Translations under genes and position numbers: made by a program
Notes under the pieces: model-generated
What the model saw: only the letters and a program-made list of their open reading frames with translations
What the model was told of the DNA's origin: nothing
The model's database searches: none
Assembly: GCF_963259705.1 (NCBI RefSeq)
Contig: NC_081844.1
Coordinates: 33,545,341-33,609,340, forward strand
Source: Myotis daubentonii
Taxonomy: Eukaryota; Chordata; Mammalia; Chiroptera; Vespertilionidae
Reading direction: 5' to 3'
Length of the DNA stretch: 64,000 bases
Part shown: positions 23,101 through 63,252 of the stretch, piece by piece
How the letters are laid out: each line of letters starts with the position of its first letter
How positions within the stretch are numbered: the first letter of the stretch is position 1

Positions 23101-24239
23101 TTCCCAACGGCAGATTTTTTTACTTTCTTCTGGCCAGCTTGCCCAAACTGTGGGGACAAAAAAATAATATTTCTCCTCTCACCCTGTAACCTCTTCCAGC
23201 TCTTATAGTAATCAAATTAATAGGGACAGATTAACAGGAGAAAATCAAATTTCAATACATACACGTGGGGAATTCACATAAGCAAGAAAATTCCAAAGAC
23301 AGCGAGGCAGCATTGGGTATGTGACATTTTGGACAAAGGAGAAAAGCGGGGGATAGGGTCTCAGATTTTAGAAGTAATTGAGGAAGAGCAGAACACACGG
23401 CAGATAAATTCTTACAAACAACCCAGAAACAATGGGACAGGGGGTAGCAAACAGGTCCCCATCTGACACCTTCCCACCCACCACACTCAATGCAAATTAG
23501 GCTGCTAAGGCGACATCCTAAGATCCCCCCCCGCCCCCCGTGGAGCTGGTCTTTGCCTCTTGAATCTCTGGGGCAGGAAGTGGGAGGGTCAAAGGTTCTT
23601 TCTGAGACTTGTTTCTTAATTAGCTTCACATCAATATCCCAAAAGGCAGCTTCAGGTGGCAACTTTTGGTCCCTTTCAGTCCCAACCCCGGTTGTTGAAT
23701 CCACAGATAGAAAGGGCCAGAGGTGGAGCCAAAAGGCCTAGGAAGGAGCCCTGGCCAGCCTGGCTGAATGGTGAGAGCGTGAGGGTCCCGGGTTCGAGTC
23801 CCTTAAGGGCAGGGCGGGTGCGGGGGATGAAGGTATAGGATCGGTGGCACAGGGTCTGCACACCTCACCCCCACCCGCCTGGGTCAAGGGCCAACTGCAT
23901 GGGGGGAAAATATGTCTGTGGAGGGCTGGGCACTCCCACGGTTTCAGGCCTCAGGGGTGGGGTCTTGGCAGGCCAAGGATGAGGAGGGGCACGGACAAGG
24001 GGAGACCATCATGTTCTGAGTCGTTTACCTCCGTTTAACATCATCATAGGGAGTGGCAGGGGCCCTTTGGATCGACTGCACAGAGCGCCGGGCTCCCAGG
24101 CTCCGCGCAGGAGCCCTCCTTCCCAGGTACCGGACTAAGCAAGCAGGTGATTTGCAACAGGTACGGCCCCCTTTTGTGGGTGTCCGCGGAGGTGGGGGGG
24201 GGGTCTGAACTTGAATGTTTCAGCAGAGGATCTTCAGGT
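23101..24239. other. DNA upstream of PWWP3A, weak SINE relic at 23,748-23,815
   Basis: CCCTGGCCAGCCTGGCTGAA and GGGTTCGAGTCCCTTAAGGG look like a decayed tRNA-like SINE head. Nothing else supported. Confidence 0.35.
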
Positions 24240-24830
24240 ATAAGAAGGCGCTGCAAGGTTCTGGAAAGTTCCCTCGGTCCGCTGAGGCTACGGGCGCCCC
24301 GAGGCGGGTTTACAAACTGCCTTGGGCCAAAGCCCCTCACAAACGGAGGCGGAGAAGTGGCCGGGAAAGATGGAGGCCGCCCGCCAGTCAGCCTCGTGCG
24401 CTCCTGCCCACCCGCGCCCGTCACTCACTCTGCGCCCGCCAGTCCCGCGCCCACCTGTCAGTCAAGCCAGTCTGGCGCGGGGCCTGGCGGAAGGGGCGGG
24501 GCGAAGACGCGGGCGCACACGATTCATTGGTCCGCTGGCGGGGAAACTCAGCGGCGCCGCGAAGCCGGCCCCGCCCCCGACCCGGGGGAACGGCGGCGGT
24601 GGCGGCACGGTCTGCGGAGGTGGTGAGCGCAGGCGTGGGCCGCGGCCGCGGCGGCGGCTGGGGCGGCGCGGGTGCGACCGCCGTTGGGCCGCCGCGGCCT
24701 TCTAGCTCTCCACGCCGGGCTGGGAGACGCCGCGCTCGCGAGGCCAGGGGTCCGGTGAGCCCCCGGCGGGCTGTACCTTTCGGGTCGGCAGGGACCGGGG
24801 ATTGAGGCGGCCGTGCCTGGTGGGGGAGGA
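24240..24830 (+). promoter_or_regulatory. PWWP3A: CpG island promoter and probable 5' UTR exon(s) of PWWP3A
   Basis: A dense CpG- and GC-rich block precedes the PWWP3A coding exons. It has several GGCGGG-type GC boxes (e.g. around 24,495) and no TATA box I can recognise, as expected for a housekeeping promoter. Two good splice donors follow: GGTG|GTGAGC at 24,623 and TCCG|GTGAGC near 24,755. Either could end a non-coding first exon that joins the ATG exon at about 25,717-25,842. The exact transcription start and the choice of donor cannot be read from sequence alone. Confidence 0.7.
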
Positions 24831-24884
24831 GCGAACCCCGAAAGAGGCTTCTCGGGGCGTTGACCCCGCGCTGCCGCGGGAATC

Positions 24885-25165
24885 CCCTCCCCCTGCTGCG
24901 TGAGCCTCTGTTCCCTACTACCCTCTGCAGCCCGAGCTCCCCTGCTGCCCGAACCCCTCTGCTGCGTGAGCCCCTCTCTGCTGACCGACACCCCCCACTC
25001 TGCTGCCTGCAACCCTTCCGTTGCTGCCCCCAAGCCCCTTCCTCTGTCGCCTGTACCCCTCCTCTGCTGCTCGAACCCGCTCCTTTACTGCCTGAATTCC
25101 TTCTGATCAAACCGCTTTCCTGCTGCCTTAAGCTCCGTCTCTGCCTGAACCCCCACCCTTGCTGA
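24885..25165. repeat. Degenerate CTCTGCTGCCTGAACCC-type tandem repeat
   Basis: About ten imperfect units of roughly 25 bp with the core CTGCTGCCTGAACCC lie just downstream of the PWWP3A CpG island, in intron 1. They make long but meaningless open frames (for example 24,421-25,293 minus). Confidence 0.65.
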
Positions 25166-25785
25166 CTGGCCGCCCGTCGCTGCTGTGGTGAACCTCCCTT
25201 TGCACAGACGATGCCCGCTCTTCCCCTTTCCGTTTGTGCTGACAGCCCAACCAGCGTTCCCATTGATGGAAGGAGCGTCTGCAGCTGTCCCATCCTTCAG
25301 GGACATGGCGGCTGAAAGAGCAGGCCTTTCCCTCCGATTTTATTTTATTTATTTTTTGCTCTGCGGTCAACTGTTAGCGCCCCAAATGGGGGAGGGTTAT
25401 GGATTTTGTTTGTTTAAAATGCTTCCCCTGCTGAAGTCCCGAGGCAGCCTTCAACATAGAGATGTTTTTCTTTAGGAGCCTTTAAAAAACAATCTAGACA
25501 CAGCCTTTGGGGAGGGAATTTGGCTATTTTATTTGTGAAAACAAACAACAGGTGCCTTCCTGGGTGCCAGGGCCAGTCATCTCTTTTCGGTATCAAGTAT
25601 CTCTGTGCAGGGTTACACGTGAGGATAAGCCCCTATAAAGTGGGCCTTAAGGGTTGTGTCTGCGTAAAAACCACCAGCAAACCACGTTAGAAACCACCCT
25701 GAAAAATCTGTTGCAGGGCCCTTTCCACCAGACCTTCAAGCACGTTGTGTCAAATCTTTACCACTTGCCACATGAGTCCCAAATC

Positions 25786-48656
<22,871 letters not shown>

Positions 48657-50962
48657 TGGGGAAGGCGCCCTCGTGTGTAGTGAGAGTTGCCGGAGGTCCC
48701 TGGGCTGTTGCACACGGGCTCTGAAGATGGAACTGGAGAGATGTGTACATCAGATCTGTGTAGAGGTTTTATTTTCCTGGCTTTTCAGGGAAGATACAGT
48801 TCCTGAAAGGTTTTTCAAAGGATAAAACTGACTCATTTTGCATTATTTCATTACTTGAGACTGTACAGAATAGTTTAATATAAGGTACACATTTGTCTTT
48901 TTATGTTAAAAAGCATTGTATCCGATATTAAACAGGAGTTGTTGTTTTTTAAAGAGTCTGATATGAATGTATAGCTCCAGAGATAATCATGTGTTTTTCC
49001 ATTTCCCCCCTCCTTTGTGTGGTTTCCTCTTAAGATGGTTCCTGAGTTTGCTGTGCCTCCTTATACATTTTTTAGGAAAACCAGTATTTGTAAAAGGCAG
49101 AAACGTGCTTTAGCATTTGCTATGTTGCTCATGCAGGACAAGAGACAGACATAAATCTTTCTATAGCCTCTTTCTGTTCGGACTCAGGTCGGTGAGTCTC
49201 CGCTCCAGACGGATGTCGAGGCTGCCTGTCCCTGTGGATTTCCATGCACGTCCCAGCGCTGAGCATTGTCACAGCCCAGCCAGCCCTATTGTCTCCGTAA
49301 CCTACATGGGTAGCTGTGATGATGCCGTGTTTTCACTGCTCCCACATGGGCAACTAAGGTCATTGTGTACATGCCCTGTACCCAGCTCTTGGTCTGGGAG
49401 CCACAGGATTGGGCTTGTTCCTATCCAAAGCATGAGACGGGTCCCAGGGCCTCTAGGGCCCCTGGCTTGGAATTCTAGCTGTATACAAACGCATGCCCCA
49501 TTTTTACTTGGCCAGGCCTTGAACACATACCAGTTAGAGCTCCACACCAATGAGTTATTTATTCTAAGCTGATGCAACACTGTTACAGTAAACATTGGCG
49601 ATGTTAACGTCAAGGTCCTGCCCCTTCATTATTACCCTGGCTTCGTTGTCACCCACGACGACACGCCCTCTCTCCTGGTGTCCCCCTTAACCCGATGGGG
49701 ATTACTGCAGGGGACAGTCTGGAGGAGACTCCTGGCATGTGTGGGAGTGGGTGCCCTGGTGCCCTGAGATGTTGAACAGGAAGGAGCTACACAGTCACTT
49801 CTGGTTGGTTAACAGGATGTGCTGGGGAGATGGCATAATATGTAGGGGGCCTCAGAACCCTGCCAGCGATCTTTGTCTCAGTTTATTTTGCTCAAATCTA
49901 AGCGCAGGAAACTGTTACATGTGGCTCTAACAGACCTGCTGTCATCCCTCCTGAGTTGGCCAGAGGGGTGACAGTATAGGGCCAGGCTTGGGAGAGAGGG
50001 ATTGGTGGCCCAAAGCTACGACCATAGTGGGTGGGGGTCTGCATCTCATGGGGAAGGCTCCTGATGCCTAGTAGCTTGGCCCTGCACAGGTCACTCTTTC
50101 TGGACCGAGTCCTCTATCCTCACACTGGAGAGCCCCAGCAGCACTGCCAAATGGGCCTGGCTCCCTTCCAAAAGTTGGACGGCATTGACAGGGAACAAAT
50201 ACATGGGCTGTACTTTTTGGATAACAAATGTCCATGAGGCCCCGTGGAAACCCTGTGGTCCGCATGGGCCTATTCCATTATTGTGAAGCGTTTTTAAATG
50301 TCTGTTTCTTTGCTCATCTTCACTGTGTTTCAAGGCTGTGCTGTAGACTTGAACCGTTCAGATGGGAAGTAAATGCCATTTTGGAGCTCTGACTGCTTTC
50401 CTGGGCTCCGCGTGCGTCTCCCTCAGGTCGTTTTGGAGCTTGTGGGGTCCAGCCCCAGCCCCATCTGGGGAGGCTTCTAACCACATCCTGGCCCCATGTC
50501 CCAACAGGTGTTTTCAGCGCTTGCTGTGTTTTTGTGGATTCTGGGTGTTTGTCCAGAGGCAAGGTTGCAGTGGTGGCTAGTGGGGTGGGTGGAGGTCTGT
50601 TCTCCCTCTAAATGGGTGGTGGTAGTCGTTCAGGAAGTCACAACCCACTTACCTGCCAAGTGAGAAATTTCCTAGAAGGCCTGAGAGGTGGTCACTGCCC
50701 CTGGGGAAGCCAGTGCCACTCAGCTGCTTCTCAAGTATGAAGAAGATGGACTTCACCCAGCACAAGGCGGGGCTGCAGCTGGGCACCCCACCCACCCACA
50801 ACCCCCTGCACCCACCAGTCAATGGCGATGGCATCCCTCCAGTGTTCCGGCAGCTAAGCCTGTATATCTCTTTCAGCAGGCTCTCCCCTCTGTGCTGTTG
50901 ACATGGGGCGGGGCTGGGGGAACGTTCTGGGCACTGGAGGAGGGTTTTTGTTTCTGTTTTTT
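48657..50962. other. PWWP3A 3' UTR and downstream intergenic DNA
   Basis: No SINE for over 2 kb, unusual here. A 151-codon chance frame (49,117-49,572) has no recognisable domain. No gene supported. Confidence 0.4.
48927..48932 (+). other. PWWP3A: Candidate PWWP3A polyadenylation signal (ATTAAA)
   Basis: ATTAAA lies about 270 bp after the stop and is followed within 15 bp by a GTTGTTGTTTTTT tract, a suitable downstream element. No AATAAA occurs nearer. Longer 3' UTR forms are possible. Confidence 0.4.
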
Positions 50963-51174
50963 TAAAAAATATATTTTATTTATTTTTTTTACAGAGAGGA
51001 AGGGGAAAGAGAGTTAGGAACATTGATGAGACAGAAACATCGATCAGCTGCCTCCTGCACACTCCCTGCTGGGGATGTGCCCGCAACCAAGGTACATGCC
51101 CCCGACCGGAATCCAACCTGGGACCCTTCAGTCTGCAGGCTGACACTCTGTCCACTGAGCCAAACCGGTTAGGG
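50963..51174 (-). mobile_element. Ves SINE
   Basis: Reverse Ves ending GAGCCAAACCGGTTAGGG. Confidence 0.92.
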
Positions 51175-52151
51175 TTGGAGTAGGGTTTTGAGCAGCATCC
51201 TTGGCCCCTGCCGCTTGCCAGGAGCACCCCCATAAACTGATGGGGGTCTTGCTACCTTTCCCTGTCACCAAACCTACAGAGGCAGTGACTCCTGCCTGCT
51301 CCTCCACCCTTTCCCCATGGGCTTTGTGTAGCTAGTTGCTCTAAGCTGCCAGCACCTCTGCTGAGTTTTCTTTGCTGCCCCCTTGTCCTCTCCCAGGACC
51401 TCCTGAGACACTTTCCTCCAGCCCAGCTCTCCACTGAACCTCATCCAGACCCTGGGACCCTGCAACCACACAGATGCCTTCCCTATGGTCAGTTGACTCC
51501 CAGCACCATCCTCTACAGCAGAGCAGTCAACCTCACCCTCAGGGAAGTAGCCATTTTCTACAGAACCACTTCCTGGAAAGGAGATTTCATTGCATGTGTT
51601 GGCACCTTTGCAAGTCTGTTACTTTAGAAATGATTTTTTTTTAAGTAGCATATTCACAGGGTAAGAGCCTCAAGCCACAGAGAAGCCTGTCTGCACAATG
51701 AACATGGGTCACTCTGGCACCAGGTTCACAGCCTGTACTGCCCCACATTTCCTGTGCTCCCTCTCTCCGTCCCCGTCCCATGTATCTCCTCTCCCCTCTC
51801 CCCTCTCCCAGAAGACCTGGGTTCCTGAGGCAGGCTCTTTCTTCCCCATTCATTGCTGTATAACAAATTGCACCAGATACCCGGGAGTTGGAAACAACAT
51901 TCTGATTTCTGTGGGCTAGAAATTCAGGAGCAGCTTGGCGGGGAGGCTCTGTTGGTACCCTGAGGTCTCTCTCAGTCAGATGTGAGCCTAGGTCGGGGGC
52001 TCAGCTCCCAAGATGCCATGCTCACAGGGTGGGAACTTTGGGGGAAGGGAAACCCAATAAAGGCAGGTGTCCTTAATGTATCCATATTGGTTCAGGAGTT
52101 GTGATAATGCATCAGATCAGTGTAACATGTTAACCACAGGTATGGGGTACA
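51175..52151. other. Intergenic DNA, old repeat near 51,850-52,100
   Basis: TTGCTGTATAACAAATTGCA begins a diverged old repeat. The rest is unique. Confidence 0.4.
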
Positions 52152-52511
52152 TCCTATATAATAAAAGGCTAATACGCAAATTGACAGAACGGGGGAATGA
52201 CTGGTCACTATAACACACATTGACCACCAGATGGCAGACGCTCAATGCAGGAGCTGCCCCCTGGTGGTCAGTTCAGCCAGGAGCCGGCTCATGGCTGGCG
52301 AGCATAGTGGTGGTGGCCCGAGCCTCTCCTGCCTCCGCAGCAGCATTAAGGATGTCTGACTGCTGGCTTAGGCCTGCTCCCCAGGTATAAGCTGTCAGTC
52401 GGATATCCCCCGAGGGCTCCTGGACGGTGAGAGGGAGCAGGCCTGGCTGAGGACCACCCCCCCCCCCCAGCCCAGTGCACGAATTTTGAATTTCATGTAC
52501 CATGCCTCTAG
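52152..52511 (+). mobile_element. HeliBat-type Helitron, 360 bp
   Basis: Starts TCCTATATAATAAAAGGCT and ends CATGCCTCTAG before T. The 3' palindrome is decayed (CAGTGCACGAATTTTGAATT). A 14-C run lies inside at about 52,456. Contains the CTGCCCCCTGGTGGTCAG box. Confidence 0.93.
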
Positions 52512-52585
52512 TTGGAACTATAATATCTTTGTAACTTTTCTATAAATCAAAACCTTGTTGTGTCTAAGATAAAAAGTCAATTTAA

Positions 52586-52790
52586 GCCCTAACCGGTTTG
52601 GCTCAGTGGATAGAGCATTGGCCTGCGGACTCAAGGGTCCCGGGTTCGATTCCGGTCAAGGGCATGTACCTTGGTTGTGGGCACATCCCTAGTGGGGGGT
52701 GTGCAGGAGGCAGCTGGTCAATGTTTCTAACTCTCTATCCCTCTACCTCTCCCTTCCTCTCTGTAAAAAATCAATAAAATATATTTTTTA
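52586..52790 (+). mobile_element. Ves SINE
   Basis: Canonical plus Ves. Perfect 15-bp duplication AAAAAGTCAATTTAA at 52,571 and 52,791. Confidence 0.95.
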
Positions 52791-52818
52791 AAAAAGTCAA
52801 TTTAAATATGAAAATCCA

Positions 52819-53108
52819 GCCCTGGCCAATTTTGCTCAGGAAGCAGTGACCGTTTGCTCAGTGGGTAGAGTGTTGGCCCAAGGACTGAAGGGTCACGGGT
52901 TTGATTACTGGCCAACGGTTTATACCTTGGTTGTGGTTCGACCTCTGGCCCTGGTCAGGGTGTGTGCAGGAGGCAACCAAGCCATGTGCCTCTTACGTTG
53001 ATGTTACTCTCCCTCCCTCTCTTCCCTTCCACTCTCTCTAAAAGAAAAAAAAAAAGAAAAGGAAAAAAAAAAAGGGGAAATATTCTCAGGTGAGGATAAA
53101 ACAACAAC
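52819..53108 (+). mobile_element. Ves-like SINE with duplicated head
   Basis: Head CCCTGGCCAATTTTGCTCAG, then a second GTTTGCTCAGTGGGTAGAG, so the A-box part is partly repeated. A-rich tail with interspersed G. Confidence 0.8.
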
Positions 53109-53217
53109 AAAAATAAATATAAAAATCCAACTGTACATCATGGCCAGTTGTGGGAACTACAAGGAAAGGCTTTTTGTGCATCTGCCAGAATTTTAGAGTC
53201 CTGTCAGAGTGGCCACC

Positions 53218-53402
53218 CTTTTATTATTATTATTTTGTTTTTTTTAATTTTTAAAATTTAAGACAGAAAAAAAAAATTGACTTGTTCCACTTATTTATGT
53301 ATTCATTGGTTGAGTCTTGTATGTGCCCTGACCAGGGATCAAACTTCAGAACCTTGATATGTCAGAACAATGCTCTATCCAGATGAGCTACTCAGTTGGT
53401 TT
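53218..53402 (-). mobile_element. Short tRNA-derived SINE
   Basis: Reverse copy; TGTGCCCTGACCAGGGATCA and ATGAGCTACTCAGTTGG. Confidence 0.82.
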
Positions 53403-53794
53403 GGCTGCGCCTCATCTACTCTTCCCCTTCCTTGTGTGTCATCCCTTTAGCAACAGGGTTTTGGCCTAAGGCCCACCCCACACCTCTCATTCCCAAGGGA
53501 CCTTGAGCTCCTTAAGATCAGGGACCAGGCCTTGCTTTGCTCAGTACCAGCACAGACCAGGGAGTGGTCCTGCTAGGAGACCAGCTCTGTCACTTACCTG
53601 CCTTTGCCTGTTTGGGCCTCAGTTTCACCGTACATAAAATGGACAGAACAGCTACCTAGCAGGATTGTCAAAATGAAATGATATACAAGGGGAAAGTGTT
53701 CTTGAAATCTATTTTGCCAGTTTTGATGTTCAGTAATGTTTGGTTTTACAATTAACACTGGTTCTAATGCTATCACTTTTTTAAAAAATTGGGT

Positions 53795-53990
53795 TGCCCT
53801 GGCCTGTTTGGCTCAGTGGATGGAGCGTCAGCCTGCGGACTGAAGGCATGCCTGGGTTTCGGGCTGGATCCCCAATGGGGGGCGTGCAGGAGGCAGTCAA
53901 CAATGATTCGCTCTCATCATTGATGTTTCTATCTCTCTCTCCCTCTCCCTTCCTCTCTGAAATAAATAAAGAAATATATATTTTTTAAAA
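53795..53990 (+). mobile_element. Ves SINE
   Basis: Head GCCCTGGCCTGTTTGGCTCA, tail CTCTCTGAAATAAATAAAG. The next repeat grew from its tail. Confidence 0.9.
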
Positions 53991-54004
53991 AGAAAGAAAA
54001 AAAA

Positions 54005-54072
<68 letters not shown>

Positions 54073-54078
54073 AAAAGA
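53991..54078. repeat. (GAAA)n microsatellite
   Basis: About 20 AAAG units, purine on the plus strand. Gives spurious FFLS frames. Confidence 0.96.
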
Positions 54079-54083
54079 TTGGG

Positions 54084-54296
54084 TTGCTCCTTAGCCAGTT
54101 TGGCTCAGTGGCTAGAGCGTTGGCCTGCAAACTGAAAGGTCCCAGGTTTGATGCTAGTCAAGGGCACATGCCCGGGGTTGTGGGCTGATCCTCAGTGGGG
54201 GACTTGCAGGAGACAGATGATCAATGATTCTCATCATGGATGTTTCTATCTCTCTCTCCCTCTTCCTTCCTCTTTATATTAAAAAAAAAAAAAAAT
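54084..54296 (+). mobile_element. Ves SINE
   Basis: Head TCCTTAGCCAGTTTGGCTCA, A-run tail at 54,280-54,295. Confidence 0.9.
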
Positions 54297-54302
54297 TGGG
54301 TT

Positions 54303-54515
54303 GCCCTGGCGGGTGTAGCCAGTTGATTGAGCATCATCAGCTCCTGCACCCAAGTTTCAGATTCCCGGTCAGGGCACATGCCAGGGTTTCAGGCTCAATC
54401 CCAGGTAGGGGGCGTGCAGGAGGCAGCCAATTGATGTTTTCAATCTCTCACATGGATGTTTCTCTCTCCCTTCCTCTCTCTCTAAAAATCAATAAAAATA
54501 TTTAAACAGAAAAAA
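54303..54515 (+). mobile_element. Ves SINE
   Basis: Head CCCTGGCGGGTGTAGCCAGT, tail TCTAAAAATCAATAAAAATA. Confidence 0.9.
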
Positions 54516-54746
54516 CCTAATCATTGATTTTTTTAAAAATCGGGTTGATGGAAGGGAACGTTTAGGTTGGAATCATAGTCTTGGAGGTGGGGACAAGGGG
54601 TTTTGAGTGCAGGATTTGAGTGCCTTGCTCTGTCCTTCCCACGTTGGCATGAGTGGCAGCCCTGCTCTTCATCTGCAGAATGAGGACACATTCTGGTGAA
54701 AGGACAAACTGCACCAGCTGCGAAAAAGGGTAATGATGCCCCCTGG

Positions 54747-54965
54747 CGGCCGGCCTGCGTGGCTCAATGATTGAGCGGCGAGCTATGAACCAGGAGATCA
54801 CGGCTCGATTCCCAGTCGGGCCATATCCCGGGTTGCAGGCTCGATCCACAGTGTGGGGCGTTCGGGAGGCAGCCGATCAATGATTCTCTCTCATCATTGA
54901 TGTTTCTATCTATCTCTCCCTGTCCCTTCCTCTCTGAAATCAAAATATGTTAAAAACAAAAACAA
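54747..54965 (+). mobile_element. Ves SINE
   Basis: Head GCCGGCCTGCGTGGCTCAAT, tail TCTCTGAAATCAAAATATG and A-rich run. Last repeat before the tRNA-Asn gene. Confidence 0.9.
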
Positions 54966-55179
54966 AAACACACGATGCTCGGGGGCGCTGAAACGCTCGC
55001 CGAAACTCGGGATTGAATCTGCCATCCAGCTCTTTTCCAAATGAGCTTTTCGTGGGCGTGGAAGGGTCCCTGTCGTTTTCATTTCGCCCCATTCCGCGGC
55101 GCACACAAGTGTGGTTCGCCCTGCATTTACCGACCGCGCATGCCTTGTAAGGTCCTGTCTGGAAGAGGACTGCAACTCG

Positions 55180-55185
55180 GTCTCT

Positions 55186-55236
<51 letters not shown>

Positions 55237-55253
55237 GAGCCCACCCAGGGACG
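55180..55253 (+). tRNA. tRNA-Asn(GTT): tRNA-Asn (anticodon GTT)
   Basis: A 74-nt cloverleaf with a perfect acceptor stem (GTCTCTG pairing with CAGGGAC, followed by G), an A box at about 55,187 (TGGCGCAATCGG), anticodon GTT at 55,214-55,216 within loop CTGTTAA, and a B box GGTTCGAGCCC at 55,232. A TTTT polymerase III terminator follows at 55,263. Unlike the Ves SINE heads in the window, it is intact, has no SINE body or A-rich tail, and lies in unique GC-rich DNA. It sits about 250 bp upstream of the NDUFS7 start codon. Confidence 0.96.
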
Positions 55254-55506
55254 CAATCTTCCTTTTGCCTCTCTGGTGAGGAAAAAATGGTGCGGACGCC
55301 TGCATTTTTGAAGGCGGACTCCCCTGTCTTATTGTCCCTCGTGGGGCGTTGGGGGCGCACAGTGTCGGGGACGTCCACACAGGCGGAACGTTCTGAGCCT
55401 GGGTTCCGTTTTCCCTCAGCAGCCGAACCGCTTTGGGTGACGGCCCCGGGGACTCGGAGAGCTAAAACGGACGGACTGCAGAGGTTATCTGAAGGCCGAG
55501 GCCAAG

Positions 55507-61894
<6,388 letters not shown>

Positions 61895-61936
61895 TAGACA
61901 TGGTGGGCTCTCCCTGTTTTAAGGATGAGCAGATTT

Positions 61937-62100
61937 GGCCTGGCTGACGTGGCTCAGTGGTTGAGCATTGACCTATGAACCAGGAGGTCACAGTTCGATT
62001 CCAGGTCAGGGCATGTAGGAGGCAGCCAATCAATGATTCTCTCTCATTGATGTTTCTATCTCTTCTTACCTCTGAAATAAAAAATATATGTTTTTGAAGA
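61937..62100 (+). mobile_element. Ves SINE, internally deleted
   Basis: Head GCCTGGCTGACGTGGCTCAG, B box CAGTTCGATTCCAGGTCAGG; the middle is shortened, tail CTCTGAAATAAAAAATATAT. Confidence 0.85.
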
Positions 62101-62794
62101 AAAAAAGAGCAGATTTGGGTCTAAGAAGAGTGACACCCCATTCTCTCCTTTTTGTCGTTTCTTCATGGGCTCCCCAGTTTCATCCAGATGTTGGACCAGG
62201 CCAGCATCAAAAGGGTCAGGGTGAGCTGTACAAAATTGCTGATATTTGGCCATTTTTAAGCTGCAGTTTTATATGATTCCACCTAATAGAAACCAAACCC
62301 AATAAATGCAATTAAAAAACAGAAAAAAGTTCCTGGAGGACATGAATAGCGTCTGCGAGGTCTCATACTCATGATGGGTGATGAGACCCCACCCTGCTTA
62401 GACCCAGGATCATCAGGGTGTCCAAGTTCAGCAAATAAAAATGCAGGGACCCAGTTAAATTTGAATGTCAGAGAAACAATAATATCTTTTTCATTATAAA
62501 TATATCCCATGATATTTGGGATATAGTTATACTAAAAAAAAGTATCAGTGGTTTGTCTGAAGTTTACATGTAATTGGGTGTCTATTGTATCAAACTATCC
62601 TGCAGAACTCCCTCCTCACCATGCCAGTCAGCAGGGGGTGGCCTCCTGGGCATGTGCTGGCACCTCCCAAAAGCAGAGAAACAGGTTTCCACATTGGATT
62701 AGAGCTCATTGGAAAATGGCATTGATTTGTTTAACATTCTGCAAATATTTATTTTTAATCTTGAACATCAGATTCTTTTCTTTTTATTTAAATA
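62101..62794 (+). other. NDUFS7: NDUFS7 intron 7, unique part
   Basis: AT-rich; nothing recognised. Confidence 0.4.
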
Positions 62795-63046
62795 CTAGTA
62801 GCCCTGCGCACAAATCTGCACCAGTAGCTCGCTGCCGCCCTCCAGTAGCTCTCCACCCGCTGCCCCACCCTCCTGTAGCTCCCCCTCCCCCCGCCCCCTC
62901 TCATAGCTTGCTGCCCTGCCCCCTCCTATAGCTCTCCGCTGCCTCGCTGCCCCACCCTCCTGCTGATCCGTGATCCAGTCTTTAAGCAGTCGGTTACTCT
63001 TCACAGGGTAACAGCCATTTGCATATTTCATCTTTATTATATAGGA
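62795..63046 (-). mobile_element. HeliBat-related Helitron with internal CTGCCCC repeats
   Basis: CTAG at 62,795 and TATATAGGA at 63,038-63,046 match HeliBat ends in reverse. The interior is a degenerate tandem of CTGCCCCACCCTCCTGTAGC-like units, unlike the other copies here. Confidence 0.8.
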
Positions 63047-63252
63047 TATTTTTGTTGATTTCAGAGAGGAAGGGAGAAGGAGAGAGAGATAGAAACATCA
63101 ATGATGAGAAAGAATCATTGATTGGCTGCCTCTGGCATGCTCTACACTGGGGATTGAGCCCACAACTGGGGCATGTGCCCTGACTGGGAATCGAACCACG
63201 ATCTCCTGGTTCACGGGTCGATGCTCAATCACTGAGCCAGACCAGCTGGGCT
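63047..63252 (-). mobile_element. Ves SINE in NDUFS7 intron 7
   Basis: Reverse Ves that starts exactly at the Helitron end; head end GAGCCAGACCAGCTGGGC. Confidence 0.9.

Noticed and set aside
1..24200. Exons of the upstream neighbour expected from human synteny (EFNA2)
   Set aside because: I found no ephrin-like coding sequence; the gene is probably farther left.
24421..25293. 290-codon antisense frame over the PWWP3A promoter
   Set aside because: Composed of CpG-island and CTGCTGCC-type repeat translation (Arg/Gly/Ala-rich, QQR repeats). No protein family resemblance.
53897..54130. FFLSFFLS frame
   Set aside because: Translation of the (GAAA)n repeat and Ves sequence.
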